Assembly: GCA_963761525.1 (NCBI GenBank) | Contig: CAVXHG010000008.1 | Coordinates: 124,001-188,000 of the forward strand | Length of the DNA stretch: 64,000 nucleotides | Source: BOG-931 sp963761525 | GTDB lineage: Bacteria; Pseudomonadota; Alphaproteobacteria; Rhizobiales; Xanthobacteraceae | Direction: 5' to 3' | Part shown: positions 24,592-33,119 of the stretch, in pieces | Layout of the letters: each line of letters starts with the position of its first letter | How positions within the stretch are numbered: the stretch's first letter is position 1 | Program-made: the position numbers and the translations under genes | The notes under the pieces: generated by a model | Database searches by the model: none | What the model was told of the DNA's origin: nothing | The model's input: only the letters and a program-made list of their open reading frames with translations

Positions 24592-26643
24592 CTACGGCTT
24601 TTCTAACCGAACCAATGCCGCTTCGACCACCTTTTCGGCGGTGATTCCAAAGTGTTGGTAAAGTTCTTTATAGGGGCCGCTGGCCCCGAATGACGTCATG
24701 CCGACAAAAGCCCCGTGCGAGCCGATAATCGCGTCCCAACCTTGGCGTACGCCGGCCTCAACGGCGACATTGACCCGCGCGTTGCCGATGACGCTGGCGC
24801 GTTTGGCTTCCGGTGCGGCGAGCAGCAGTTCGAAGCAGGGCACCGAGACGACGCGTGCCGATATTTTCCGGGCGGCCAGGAGCTTTTTCGCTTCCGCCGC
24901 GATCGAGACCTCCGATCCGGAGGCAAAAATCGATACCACGGCGGAGTCATCGTCCGCCGCGATCAGTTCATAAGCGCCGAGCGCGCAGCGGTTCATCTCG
25001 TCAAAGCCGAGGCGAAGCTGCGGCAGGTTTTGCCGGCTCAGCGCCAGCACGCTCGGGCCGTTTTTCGACTCAAGCGCGATCTGCCAGCATTCGACGGTTT
25101 CGACGGCATCGCACGGCCGGAGCACTTTCAGGTTTGGAATGGCGCGCAATGCTGCGAGATGCTCGACCGGCTGATGGGTCGGCCCGTCCTCGCCAAGCCC
25201 GATTGAGTCATGGGTCCCGACCAGGACGACGCGCGCACCCATCAAGGCGGCCAGCCGGATCGCCGGCCGGCAATAGTCGGAGAAAACCAGGAACGTGCCG
25301 GAGTAGGGGATGACGCCGCCATGCAGCGCCATGCCGTTCATCGCCGCCATCATGCCGTGCTCGCGCACGCCATAATGGATATAGGTGCCGGAATAGTCCG
25401 ACGCATCGAGCACTTTCATGCCCTTGGCGAAGGTGTTGTTCGAGGGAGTGAGGTCGGCTGAGCCGCCGATCATTTCCGGCAGCGCTACGGTCAGCGCGTC
25501 GAGCGCGAGTTCGGACGAGGAGCGGCTTGCGATATCTTTAGGCGCGGCGGCCAGTTGTTGTTTGAGTTCGCGCACGGCGGCAACAAACTTGTCGTTGAGC
25601 TTGCCGCTGTTGCGGCGCTCGAATTCGGCGCGCTTGCCGGCATCAAGTTTGGCGAAACGGTCCTGCCACGCCTGGTGCAATGGCTTGCTGCGCGCGCCAG
25701 CCGTGCGCCACTGCTCCAGGATAGGCGCCGGAATCTCGAACGGTGGGTACGGCCAGCCGAGTTTTACGCGCGCCGCAGCGACTTCTTCCTTGCCGAGTGC
25801 CGAGCCGTGGGCTTTGGCGGTCCCGCCTTTATTCGGCGCGCCGTAGCCGATCGTGGTGCGGCACGCGATCATCGTGGGCCGGTCGGAATTCCGAGCAACC
25901 TCGATCGCAGCGGTGATCGCCACCGGATCGTGACCGTCGATCCGCGTCGCCAGCCAGCCGGCGGATTCAAAACGCTTCACCTGATCGACCGCGTCCGACA
26001 GCGATGTCGGGCCGTCAATGGAAATGCCGTTGTCATCGTAGAGGACGGTCAGCTTTTTCAGACCAAGATGGCCCGCAAGCGCAATCGCTTCCTGACTGAT
26101 GCCTTCCATCAGATCGCCATCGGAGACCAGCGCGTACGTGCGATGGTCGACGATGTCGCTGCCGTAAATCGCCGCGAGGTGGCGCTCAGCGATTGCCATG
26201 CCGACGGCGTTGGCGATGCCCTGACCGAGCGGCCCGGTGGTGGTTTCGACGCCCGGCGTGTGGCCGTACTCGGGATGGCCGGGTGTGAGCGAGCCGAGCT
26301 GCCGGAAGCGCTTGATCTCGTCGATCGTCATCTTCGGGTAGCCGAGCAGATAGAACAGCGAATAGAGCAGCATCGAGCCGTGACCGGCCGAGAGCACGAA
26401 ACGGTCGCGGTCGGGCCAGGCCGGATCGGCCGGATCGAATTTCAGGAACCGTGTGAACAGGACAGTCGCGACATCGGCCTCGCCCATCGGCAGGCCCGGA
26501 TGTCCGGAATTTGCTTTTTCCACCGCGTCCATCGCCAGCGCGCGGATGGCGTTGGCCATGCGGTCATGTTCCGCGCGCGATGCGGGAGGAATGGAGGGTT
26601 GGGAGATGGCGGCGGCCGCCGTTGAACGATCCGGCATGGTCAT
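24592..26643 (-). CDS. tkt: Transketolase
   Basis: A 683-residue thiamine-diphosphate enzyme moving two-carbon units between sugar phosphates in the pentose phosphate or Calvin pathway. Recognisable regions are ANSGHPGLPMG near residue 45, GHGSMLLYSLFYLLGY, the ThDP/metal motif starting SDGDLMEGISQEA and ending in the NGISIDG segment, and GLGEDGPTHQP near residue 475. The ATG at 26643 is chosen; a GTG further upstream at 26652 is possible and neither has a strong ribosome site. It is the first gene of the minus-strand operon, so the promoter lies between 26650 and 26890, shared with the divergent DUF4164-zapA genes. Confidence 0.96.
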   Translation of the reverse strand: MTMPDRSTAAAAISQPSIPPASRAEHDRMANAIRALAMDAVEKANSGHPGLPMGEADVATVLFTRFLKFDPADPAWPDRDRFVLSAGHGSMLLYSLFYLLGYPKMTIDEIKRFRQLGSLTPGHPEYGHTPGVETTTGPLGQGIANAVGMAIAERHLAAIYGSDIVDHRTYALVSDGDLMEGISQEAIALAGHLGLKKLTVLYDDNGISIDGPTSLSDAVDQVKRFESAGWLATRIDGHDPVAITAAIEVARNSDRPTMIACRTTIGYGAPNKGGTAKAHGSALGKEEVAAARVKLGWPYPPFEIPAPILEQWRTAGARSKPLHQAWQDRFAKLDAGKRAEFERRNSGKLNDKFVAAVRELKQQLAAAPKDIASRSSSELALDALTVALPEMIGGSADLTPSNNTFAKGMKVLDASDYSGTYIHYGVREHGMMAAMNGMALHGGVIPYSGTFLVFSDYCRPAIRLAALMGARVVLVGTHDSIGLGEDGPTHQPVEHLAALRAIPNLKVLRPCDAVETVECWQIALESKNGPSVLALSRQNLPQLRLGFDEMNRCALGAYELIAADDDSAVVSIFASGSEVSIAAEAKKLLAARKISARVVSVPCFELLLAAPEAKRASVIGNARVNVAVEAGVRQGWDAIIGSHGAFVGMTSFGASGPYKELYQHFGITAEKVVEAALVRLEKP

Positions 26644-26896
26644 GAAACGCACGAGACGTGGTGCGGTTGCAAAAACAGCCGTCAGAAACCCACGTCTAAT
26701 CGATAGAGCGGGCAGAGTTAGGCACCATAGCTAGATGTGTCAATTGCGCGGCTGCTGGCCGCGGGCGTCATACACAGGCTCGAGCAGCGGCTGAGCGTTA
26801 AGCGTTGACGATAGAGTTCGACGCGACGTAAGGTTCTCTTCGTAACACATTGCGGTCGCACAATATTCGCGCCCTGTGCGGCCCTTGGAAAGGCGC

Positions 26897-27175
26897 ATGA
26901 GCGAAGCCGAATCTGTTGAAGCCGCCAGCCGGCGTTTGGCGCTGGCGCTTGACGCATTGGACGCGGCGGTGGAACGCCGGCGCGAGGCCGATCGCGGCGA
27001 GGACGCGCTTGCCAATCAGATCCAGGCGCTCGGTACGGACCGGGCGCGGTTGGCGGGTGAGCTCGATCACGCCGCAGCCCAGTCGCGCAAGCTCGAAACC
27101 GCCAATCGCGAGATCGCCCAACGGCTCGACCAGGCCATTGAAACCATCCGCAGCGTGCTCGGCAGCGGCGAATAA
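26897..27175 (+). CDS. DUF4164 coiled-coil protein
   Basis: A 92-residue protein that is one continuous coiled coil: heptad-like Ala/Leu positions run from ASRRLALALDALDAAVERR through LANQIQALGTDRARLAGEL to IAQRLDQAIETIRSVL. It belongs to the DUF4164 group found immediately upstream of zapA in Hyphomicrobiales. GGAAAGG five bases before the ATG at 26897 decides the start. The stop is sixteen bases from the zapA start, so the two are co-transcribed; a role in divisome assembly beside ZapA is plausible but inferred from position and coiled-coil nature. Confidence 0.85.
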   Translation: MSEAESVEAASRRLALALDALDAAVERRREADRGEDALANQIQALGTDRARLAGELDHAAAQSRKLETANREIAQRLDQAIETIRSVLGSGE

Positions 27176-27191
27176 GGTTCGGGAGCTAGCG

Positions 27192-27578
27192 ATGTCGCAA
27201 CTCAGCGTCACCATCAATGGCCGGCAGTTCCGCATGGCCTGTGAGGACGGCCAGGAAGGTCACCTCATGGACCTCGCCCGCGATCTTGATGAGCGCATCG
27301 ATGGACTGCGCAAAAAGTTCGGCGAGATCGGCGATACCAGGCTCACGGTGATGGCGGCGCTGACACTCGCCGACGCACTTTCCGAAACCGACGGGCGCAT
27401 CAAAAAGCTCGAAGAGGAGGTTGCGGCCCTGCAGGCGGCGCGAGCCAATTTCACCGAGCACAACAAGAATACCCAGGTTGCTGTCGCGGCCGCGCTGTCG
27501 GCTGCCGCCGAGCGGATCGAAATCCTCACCAAAAAACTCAATCAGACCGTTGGCGGCACTGGCGTTGCGATGGGGTGA
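27192..27578 (+). CDS. zapA: Cell division protein ZapA
   Basis: A 128-residue ZapA. The N-terminal globular part reads SVTINGRQFRMACEDGQEG and LARDLDERIDGLRKKFGEIG, the family core, and TRLTVMAALTLADAL leads into a C-terminal coiled coil (RIKKLEEEVAALQAARAN). ZapA tetramers cross-link FtsZ filaments at mid-cell. The start at 27192 has GGGAG six bases upstream; longer frames upstream are out of register with DUF4164 and not real. It is followed by the probable 6S RNA and fau, as in many proteobacteria. Confidence 0.93.
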   Translation: MSQLSVTINGRQFRMACEDGQEGHLMDLARDLDERIDGLRKKFGEIGDTRLTVMAALTLADALSETDGRIKKLEEEVAALQAARANFTEHNKNTQVAVAAALSAAAERIEILTKKLNQTVGGTGVAMG

Positions 27579-27612
27579 TGGCGCGCCCGCCTCATAAGGA
27601 CTACATAGGTGA

Positions 27613-27770
27613 TGCGGGGCTGCCTGGTGCGTCAGGAGCCTAATTCTCGGGGCCTTATCGATCTCTAAGGGAGCTGTCCCTGGCCGAGCTCGTGGGTTCG
27701 GTCACACGGTGCCCACCTACATGTGTAGGGAACCCGGGATCGTTGCTCCAACGGCCAATGCGGCTCCGCA
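27613..27770 (+). ncRNA. ssrS: 6S RNA (probable)
   Basis: The interval lies between zapA and fau, the conserved location of the 6S RNA gene in proteobacteria, and holds no open frame. Its ends pair: TGCGGGGC at 27613-27620 with GCTCCGCA at 27763-27770 (one G-U), giving the closing stem of a long, rod-like RNA of about 158 bases. A possible -10 box TACATA lies at 27602-27607. 6S RNA mimics an open promoter and sequesters the housekeeping RNA polymerase in stationary phase. The exact ends are estimates. Confidence 0.7.
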
Positions 27771-27864
27771 CTTTGCCTTTCCGTTTATTTTCAATTGTCA
27801 TGGCCGGGCTTGTCCCGGCGAAGAAAGTCGTGAACGCCGGGCATGACGCGGTTGTGTGTTCGAT

Positions 27865-28437
27865 ATGCCTCAATCTGACAAAGACAAGTTTCGCCAGGAA
27901 GCCATCGCGCGCCGCGATGCCTTGCCGGCGGAGATGCGCAAGGCGGCGGCGGATACGATCGCCGCCTGCGGGTTTCCGCTACCTGTTTCGGGTTTGACAG
28001 TCTCCGGCTTCATGCCGCTGAAAAGCGAAATCAATCCGCTGCCGTTGATGCAGAAGCTTGCGGAAGAGGGCGCTCGGCTCGCGCTCCCTGTGGTCGCCGG
28101 CCGCGGCAAGCCGCTCATTATGCGGCAATGGCTGTGGGGCGAACCGCTCGCCTCCGGCGTCTGGGGCATTCGCGAGCCGAAGCCTGACGCGCTGCAGGTC
28201 GACCCCGACATTTTATTGGTGCCGCTGCTGGCGTTTGATCGCACCGGCCATCGGATCGGCTATGGCGCCGGTTATTACGATATGACCATCGCCGGACTTC
28301 GTGCAAAAAAGTCAGTGATTGCCATCGGCATCGCCTTCGCCGCACAGGAGATTGCCGCGGTTCCGGCGACACCCCGCGACGCGCGCCTCGATCTCGTGCT
28401 AACCGAGAAAGAGGTTATCGATCTGCGAGTCGTTTGA
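27865..28437 (+). CDS. fau: 5-formyltetrahydrofolate cyclo-ligase
   Basis: A 190-residue enzyme converting 5-formyl-THF to 5,10-methenyl-THF with ATP, salvaging inactive folate. It has KDKFRQEAIARRDAL at the N-terminus (basic nucleotide-binding helix), PLKSEINP for the folate site, and the signature LLAFDRTGHRIGYGAGYYDM near residue 120. The ATG at 27865 is preferred; a GTG three codons earlier is possible. The conserved order zapA, 6S RNA, fau supports the assignment. The stop is immediately followed by the YmdB-type gene. Confidence 0.93.
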   Translation: MPQSDKDKFRQEAIARRDALPAEMRKAAADTIAACGFPLPVSGLTVSGFMPLKSEINPLPLMQKLAEEGARLALPVVAGRGKPLIMRQWLWGEPLASGVWGIREPKPDALQVDPDILLVPLLAFDRTGHRIGYGAGYYDMTIAGLRAKKSVIAIGIAFAAQEIAAVPATPRDARLDLVLTEKEVIDLRVV

Positions 28438-28439
28438 GC

Positions 28440-29261
28440 ATGCGCATTCTGTTCATCGGCGACGTCGTCGGGCGCAGCGGGCGCACCGTTGTCCTTGAGC
28501 GACTGCCGGGCTTGGTCAAAAAATGGAAACTCGATCTGGTCGTGGTCAACGGCGAGAACGCGGCTGGCGGTTTCGGCATTACCGAGAACATCTATCGTGA
28601 ACTGATCGATGCCGGCGCCGATGCGGTCACGCTCGGCAACCACGCCTGGGATCAAAAAGAGGCGCTGGTTTTCATCGAGCGTGCGCCAAAGCTGATCCGC
28701 CCGGCCAATTATCCCGCCGGTACACCGGGCCGCGGCGCGGCGCTGATCGAAGCCAAGAACGGCGCGCGGGCGCTGGTCATCAACGCCATGGGCCGCGTCT
28801 TCATGGATCCGCTCGAGGACCCGTTTGCGACTATCGAGCGTGAGCTTTCCGCCTGCGCCCTCGGCAGCGGCGCCGACGCGATCCTCCTCGATTTTCACGG
28901 TGAGGCGACCAGCGAGAAGCAGGCAATGGGTTATTTCTGCGACGGCCGCACCAGCCTTGTTGTCGGTACGCACACCCATACGCCGACGGCGGACCTGCGC
29001 ATCCTCCCCGCTGGCACGGCCTTTATGAGCGATGCGGGTATGACCGGCGACTATGACTCCGTCATTGGCATGAACAAGGACGAACCGTTGCAACGGTTCG
29101 TGCGACGCATCTCCACATCGCGCTTCGAACCGGCTTCGGGAGCGGCTACACTCTGCGGTGTGGCGGTCGAAACCGATCCGGCGACCGGGCTCGCGACACG
29201 CGTCAGCCCGGTGCGGCTCGGCGGCCGTCTCGAGGAAGCCAAGCCGCAATTCTGGTCTTGA
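28440..29261 (+). CDS. YmdB-type metallophosphoesterase
   Basis: A 273-residue calcineurin-like phosphoesterase of the YmdB/TIGR00282 group. Metal-binding motifs are visible in order: ILFIGDVVGRSGR at the start, VVNGENAAGGFGIT near residue 39, TLGNHAWDQKE near 65, DFHGEATSEKQAMG in the middle and GTHTHTPTADLRI late. In Bacillus YmdB cleaves cyclic nucleotides and influences RNA turnover and biofilms; in proteobacteria the role is less defined. Two bases separate it from the fau stop, or a TTG at 28434 would overlap it, so co-transcription is likely. Confidence 0.9.
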   Translation: MRILFIGDVVGRSGRTVVLERLPGLVKKWKLDLVVVNGENAAGGFGITENIYRELIDAGADAVTLGNHAWDQKEALVFIERAPKLIRPANYPAGTPGRGAALIEAKNGARALVINAMGRVFMDPLEDPFATIERELSACALGSGADAILLDFHGEATSEKQAMGYFCDGRTSLVVGTHTHTPTADLRILPAGTAFMSDAGMTGDYDSVIGMNKDEPLQRFVRRISTSRFEPASGAATLCGVAVETDPATGLATRVSPVRLGGRLEEAKPQFWS

Positions 29262-29278
29262 ACCGAAGGGAGGTACCG

Positions 29279-29671
29279 ATGTTGCGCACCATACTTCCAG
29301 TCGTTGCCTTGTTGTTTGTCGTATCCGCGCACGCGGAGACCATCGACGTATCCGACAATCACGGTGGCCTCGTCGCCGAATACAATGCGAAGTGGGCGAG
29401 CCTTGCGGCGCAGGGCGTCAACGTCCGGATTGTCGGTCCATGCCAGTCGGCCTGCACGGTATTGCTCGGCCACATTCCGCACGACCGCATTTGCGTCACG
29501 CCGGCGGCATCATTCGGATTTCACTTGGCGAAGACCGCCCAGTCGACCGCGACTTTATGGAGTTCCTATTCTTCCAACATCCAGGCGTGGATCAATCAGC
29601 ACGGCGGACTCAAGGCCGAGTTCATCTGGATGCGGGCGCCCGATACCTATCAGTTCTTCCATAAGTGTTGA
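29279..29671 (+). CDS. Exported ClpP/crotonase-like hypothetical protein
   Basis: A 130-residue protein with signal peptide (MLRTILPVVALLFVVSAHA) and a strong GGGAGG five bases before the ATG at 29279. The mature part reads GLVAEYNAKWASLAAQG, VRIVGPCQSACTVLLG and RICVTPAASFGFHLA. The S-A-C-T segment after a glycine-rich turn resembles the serine region of ClpP-fold periplasmic proteins (COG3904-like), so a protease-like fold is possible, but a complete triad cannot be confirmed. It ends in FFHKC. Confidence 0.65.
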   Translation: MLRTILPVVALLFVVSAHAETIDVSDNHGGLVAEYNAKWASLAAQGVNVRIVGPCQSACTVLLGHIPHDRICVTPAASFGFHLAKTAQSTATLWSSYSSNIQAWINQHGGLKAEFIWMRAPDTYQFFHKC

Positions 29672-29805
29672 GCCGCTACGGCACGGCGATAGCCGTTGCC
29701 GTATCAGTCATTTGAGCCTCAGTGGGGCTGCTGGATTTTGGCGGCGGCGCGTTTTATATCTCGCTACCTCAACCTCAATTTCGAGCATGGAATGCGGGTT
29801 TAGCG

Positions 29806-30552
29806 ATGGCCGGCCACTCACAATACAAGAACATCATGCACCGCAAGGGGCGGCAGGATGCGCAAAAATCCAAGCTGTTCGGCAAGCTGGCGCGTGAAAT
29901 CACGGTTTCGGCCAAGCTCGGCACCCCTGATCCCGACATGAACCCGCGGCTGCGCGCGGCGATCATTGCGGCGCGTGCCGAAAACATGCCGAAGGACAAT
30001 ATCGAGCGCGCGATCAAGAAGGCCGCTGGCAGTGACGGTGAGAACTTCGAGCAAATTCGTTACGAGGGCTACGGTCCCGGCGGCGTCGCCGTGATCGTCG
30101 AGGTGTTGACCGACAACCGCAACCGCACCGCCGGCGAAGTGCGTGCAAGCTTTACCAAGAGCGGTGGCAATCTTGCCGAGACCGGCGCGGTCTCTTTCAT
30201 GTTCGATCATGTCGGTGTCATCGAATATGCCGCCGGTGTTGCCAGCGGCGAAGCAATGTTTGAAGCCGCACTTGAGGCCGGCGCCGACGATGTCGTCTCG
30301 AACGAAAACGGCCACGAGATTTACGCCTCGCAGAGCAACTTCGGCACTGTGGCGAAGGCGCTGGAAGCCAAGTTCGGCGAACCGCGCAAGGCGGCGATGA
30401 CCTGGCGTCCGCAGAACACCGTCGCGGTCGACGATGAGCAGGGCGAAAAGCTCATCAAGCTGATCGACAATCTCAACGATCAGGACGACGTGCAGAATGT
30501 CTACGGCAATTTTGAAGTGTCGGATGCGCTCGTCGCCAAGATGAGTGCTTAA
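29806..30552 (+). CDS. yebC: YebC/PmpR family regulator/translation factor
   Basis: A 248-residue YebC. It starts MAGHSQYKNIMHRKGRQDA, the family signature, and contains NPRLRAAIIAARAENMPKDN, YEGYGPGGVAVIVEVLTDN and NRTAGEVRASFTKSGGNL. YebC proteins were described as DNA-binding regulators and more recently as ribosome-associated factors easing polyproline translation. The gene usually precedes ruvC; here about 5.4 kb of extra genes separate them. Its stop overlaps the stop of the convergent citrate-synthase-like gene. Confidence 0.95.
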   Translation: MAGHSQYKNIMHRKGRQDAQKSKLFGKLAREITVSAKLGTPDPDMNPRLRAAIIAARAENMPKDNIERAIKKAAGSDGENFEQIRYEGYGPGGVAVIVEVLTDNRNRTAGEVRASFTKSGGNLAETGAVSFMFDHVGVIEYAAGVASGEAMFEAALEAGADDVVSNENGHEIYASQSNFGTVAKALEAKFGEPRKAAMTWRPQNTVAVDDEQGEKLIKLIDNLNDQDDVQNVYGNFEVSDALVAKMSA

Positions 30553-31760
30553 GCCTTAGCCTGGTCATTCAATATCGCTGGTGGCCCGGTATATCGGGCG
30601 CGCGGACGGATCAGCTTTTCTTCGCTGCGCTGTTCCAGGGCGTGCGCGATCCAGCCCACGGCGCGGCCGATAGCAAATAAAGCGAGCGCGGACTCTGCCG
30701 GCAGCTTGAGGGCGCGCCGGATCGACACCAGCGCGAAGTCAATGTTCGGAAGTTTTCCCGCTGTGTCCATCATGACATCCAGCAGCGCGGTCCGATTTGC
30801 GTCTTTCGGCAGAAGAGGAATGAGCGCGGCTGCTCTCGGATCGCCATCGGGATAAAGCGGATGGTCGAAGCCGGGCACGCCATCGCCACGCCGCAACCGT
30901 TTTTCCACGACCCTGGCCGCATTGCCGAACTCGTCGACTTCGTCGAGCAGAGATTCGACCAGGCTCGTGGTGCCGCCGTGCAAAGGGCCACTCAGCGCAG
31001 AAAGACCGGCATTGAGGCAAGCGCCGAGCGAGGCGCCTGTTGAGGCGACGACACGTACGGCGAAAGCTGACGCGTTCAGCTCGTGGTCAGCCAAAAGCAC
31101 CAATGCGCGCCGCACGAGGTCAGCACCCGCCTTGTTGAGCTTCCAGCTCCGCGCGAGGTGCGCGTGGACCGGCAGCGCGGTTGGTTGCGTTGCGCTTGCG
31201 GCGGCGGCGATAGCGCGCAGCAGCGTGGCCGCACCGGGCCAGAGCCGCCGAATGTCACGCTGCCATGTGACGGCGCGGCCCGATGGCACCAACGGCAGCA
31301 GAACCTGACAGCGTTCGGTCAGTGGCAGGGCTGTCACCAGCTTCAAGACGTCGTCGCCCCATGGCGAAGCGAGTTCGGTCGAGCTCTCGAACGGATCGTC
31401 GTCTCCGCACGCCCATAGCAGTCGCGCAGTCTTTTCCAGCGTCGCGCTTTCCGTCCATCGCTGTGCATCGTGGCCGCGAAAGAACAGACGTCCGTCCTCG
31501 ATCAATGTGATCCCGGATGTCAAAACGGGAAGGCCCCAGTCGAGCGTCGTGGCTGCGACTTCTCCTGGCCGCCTGCCGACGGTCTTTCGTTTCTTCAGTT
31601 GCGCGATGTCGTGGACGCTATAGCGGCGGCGGCGCGGATCGTCGGCGCCCTCGATCGTACGGACAAGACCCCGGCTGACATAGGCGTAGAGGGTCGCGCG
31701 GTTTACGCCCAGCGCCGCAGCGGCCGCTTCTGCATCAAGGAACTGTTGTTGTTTGGGCAG
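30549..31760 (-). CDS. HTH-fused citrate synthase-like protein
   Basis: The continuous frame encodes about 403 residues: an N-terminal helix-turn-helix (FLDAEAAAAALGVNRATLY then AYVSRGLVRT and RRRYSVHDIAQLKKRK, about residues 7-66) and a citrate synthase domain with ADHELNASAFAVRVVAST, GPLHGG, GFDHPLYPDGDPRA and the catalytic Asp in NIDFAL. No ATG, GTG or TTG precedes the HTH in frame; a CTG at 31760 after an in-frame TAA is the only visible start, while the first TTG (31523) would delete the HTH. The combination suggests a metabolite-responsive regulator or a regulated methylcitrate/citrate synthase. It is divergent from the next citrate-synthase-like gene. Confidence 0.75.
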   Translation of the reverse strand: MPKQQQFLDAEAAAAALGVNRATLYAYVSRGLVRTIEGADDPRRRRYSVHDIAQLKKRKTVGRRPGEVAATTLDWGLPVLTSGITLIEDGRLFFRGHDAQRWTESATLEKTARLLWACGDDDPFESSTELASPWGDDVLKLVTALPLTERCQVLLPLVPSGRAVTWQRDIRRLWPGAATLLRAIAAAASATQPTALPVHAHLARSWKLNKAGADLVRRALVLLADHELNASAFAVRVVASTGASLGACLNAGLSALSGPLHGGTTSLVESLLDEVDEFGNAARVVEKRLRRGDGVPGFDHPLYPDGDPRAAALIPLLPKDANRTALLDVMMDTAGKLPNIDFALVSIRRALKLPAESALALFAIGRAVGWIAHALEQRSEEKLIRPRARYTGPPAILNDQAKA

Positions 31761-31851
31761 GTTTTACTTAGAATGGCTTACATTGATTATCAAAGATTGA
31801 CTATATATCTTCAGTCGCCATCCTCATCATTGTCAACCGTTGAGGATCGCC

Positions 31852-33012
31852 ATGACCTTTCAAGCCAAAGCCGTCGTTCCCGAAGCCATCGTTCCTAGAG
31901 CCGTTCCCGAAGTCGCCATTGCAGACGCGGCGCCCGGTCTCGAGAATGTTGTCGCTGCCCAGACCGTGCTCAGCCATGTGGACGGCCTGGCGGGACGGCT
32001 CATTGTGCGCGGCTACGATCTCGAAAGTCTTGCCGATTGGCACTTCGAAAAAGTGCTGGCGCTGCTTTGGCGGGATCTCACGCCGGAACAAATGGAAGAG
32101 GAAGAAATCCGCGCCGCCCTTGGCCGTGCGCGCGTCCGCGCCGCAAAACTGATCGGACCGCTGCTTCCTGCGACCGATCATCTTTCGCAGGTCGAGGCTC
32201 TCCGGCTGCTGCTCTCCTCCCTCGCCGATGAAGAAAACGAGCCGCACCATGTGCTCGCGGTTGCCGCTGTGCCGGTCTTTACGGCCGCCATCGCACGCCG
32301 TCGCGCGGGGCAGCCGCCGGTCGCTCCCGTTGCATCGCTCGGCCTTGCTGCGGACTTCCTGCAAATGCTGAACGGTGCGATGGCGGCGCCGGAGAAGGTG
32401 AACGCGCTCGACACCTATCTTTTGACGGTCGCCGATCACGGCCTCAACGCTTCCACCTTCACGGCGCGCGTCATTGCCTCGACCAAAGCCGGCTTGTTCT
32501 CTTCGGTGATCGGGGGGCTCTGCGCACTAAAAGGTCCGCTGCACGGTGGCGCACCAGGGCCGATACTCGACATGCTCGATGCCATCGGGAAAGAAAGCAA
32601 CATCCACCCCTGGCTCGCCGATGCGCTGTCGCGCGGAGAGCGCTTGATGGGGTTCGGTCATCGCATCTACCGGGTGCGCGATCCGCGTGCCGATGTGCTT
32701 AAAGGGGCTGTCGCAGAACTGCGGCACAACGGCGAACGAATTCGCTTCGCAGAGGCGGTCGAGAAAGCGGCGCTGGCGCTGCTGGCCGAGAAGAAGCCGC
32801 TTCGTCCGCTGCAAACCAATGTCGAATTTTACACGGCGCTGGTTCTGGAGGCTGTCGGCTTTCCGCGTGAAAGTTTCACCAACGTCTTCGCCGCAGGCCG
32901 CATGGCCGGTTGGACGGCGCATGTCCTGGAACAAGATCGGACCGGACGCCTCATCCGCCCGCAATCGCGCTATCTCGGGCCGATTCCCGGCGCCGCAGTC
33001 GCCGCACGATAA
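31852..33012 (+). CDS. Citrate synthase-like protein
   Basis: A 386-residue citrate synthase family enzyme without an HTH. Catalytic regions are VADHGLNASTFTARVIAST, GPLHGGAPG, the His in GFGHRIYRVRDPRADV, and NVEFYTALVLEAVG, where Glu stands in the place of the usual catalytic Asp (a change seen in some relatives). GWTAHVLEQ near the end holds the CoA/citrate Arg-His region. GAGGA six bases before the ATG at 31852 supports the start. It is divergently transcribed from the HTH-fused paralogue across a 91-base AT-rich spacer. It could make citrate or 2-methylcitrate. Confidence 0.87.
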   Translation: MTFQAKAVVPEAIVPRAVPEVAIADAAPGLENVVAAQTVLSHVDGLAGRLIVRGYDLESLADWHFEKVLALLWRDLTPEQMEEEEIRAALGRARVRAAKLIGPLLPATDHLSQVEALRLLLSSLADEENEPHHVLAVAAVPVFTAAIARRRAGQPPVAPVASLGLAADFLQMLNGAMAAPEKVNALDTYLLTVADHGLNASTFTARVIASTKAGLFSSVIGGLCALKGPLHGGAPGPILDMLDAIGKESNIHPWLADALSRGERLMGFGHRIYRVRDPRADVLKGAVAELRHNGERIRFAEAVEKAALALLAEKKPLRPLQTNVEFYTALVLEAVGFPRESFTNVFAAGRMAGWTAHVLEQDRTGRLIRPQSRYLGPIPGAAVAAR

Positions 33013-33119
33013 CCTCCTCGCGCGGGTTCGAGGCCATCAGAAACACTGGCGTAGAGGTGCTTGCCGCTTCGCGGCTATAATCGCCTTGGTCGTACGGACA
33101 CGATCGAGGAGCTGCCGCG

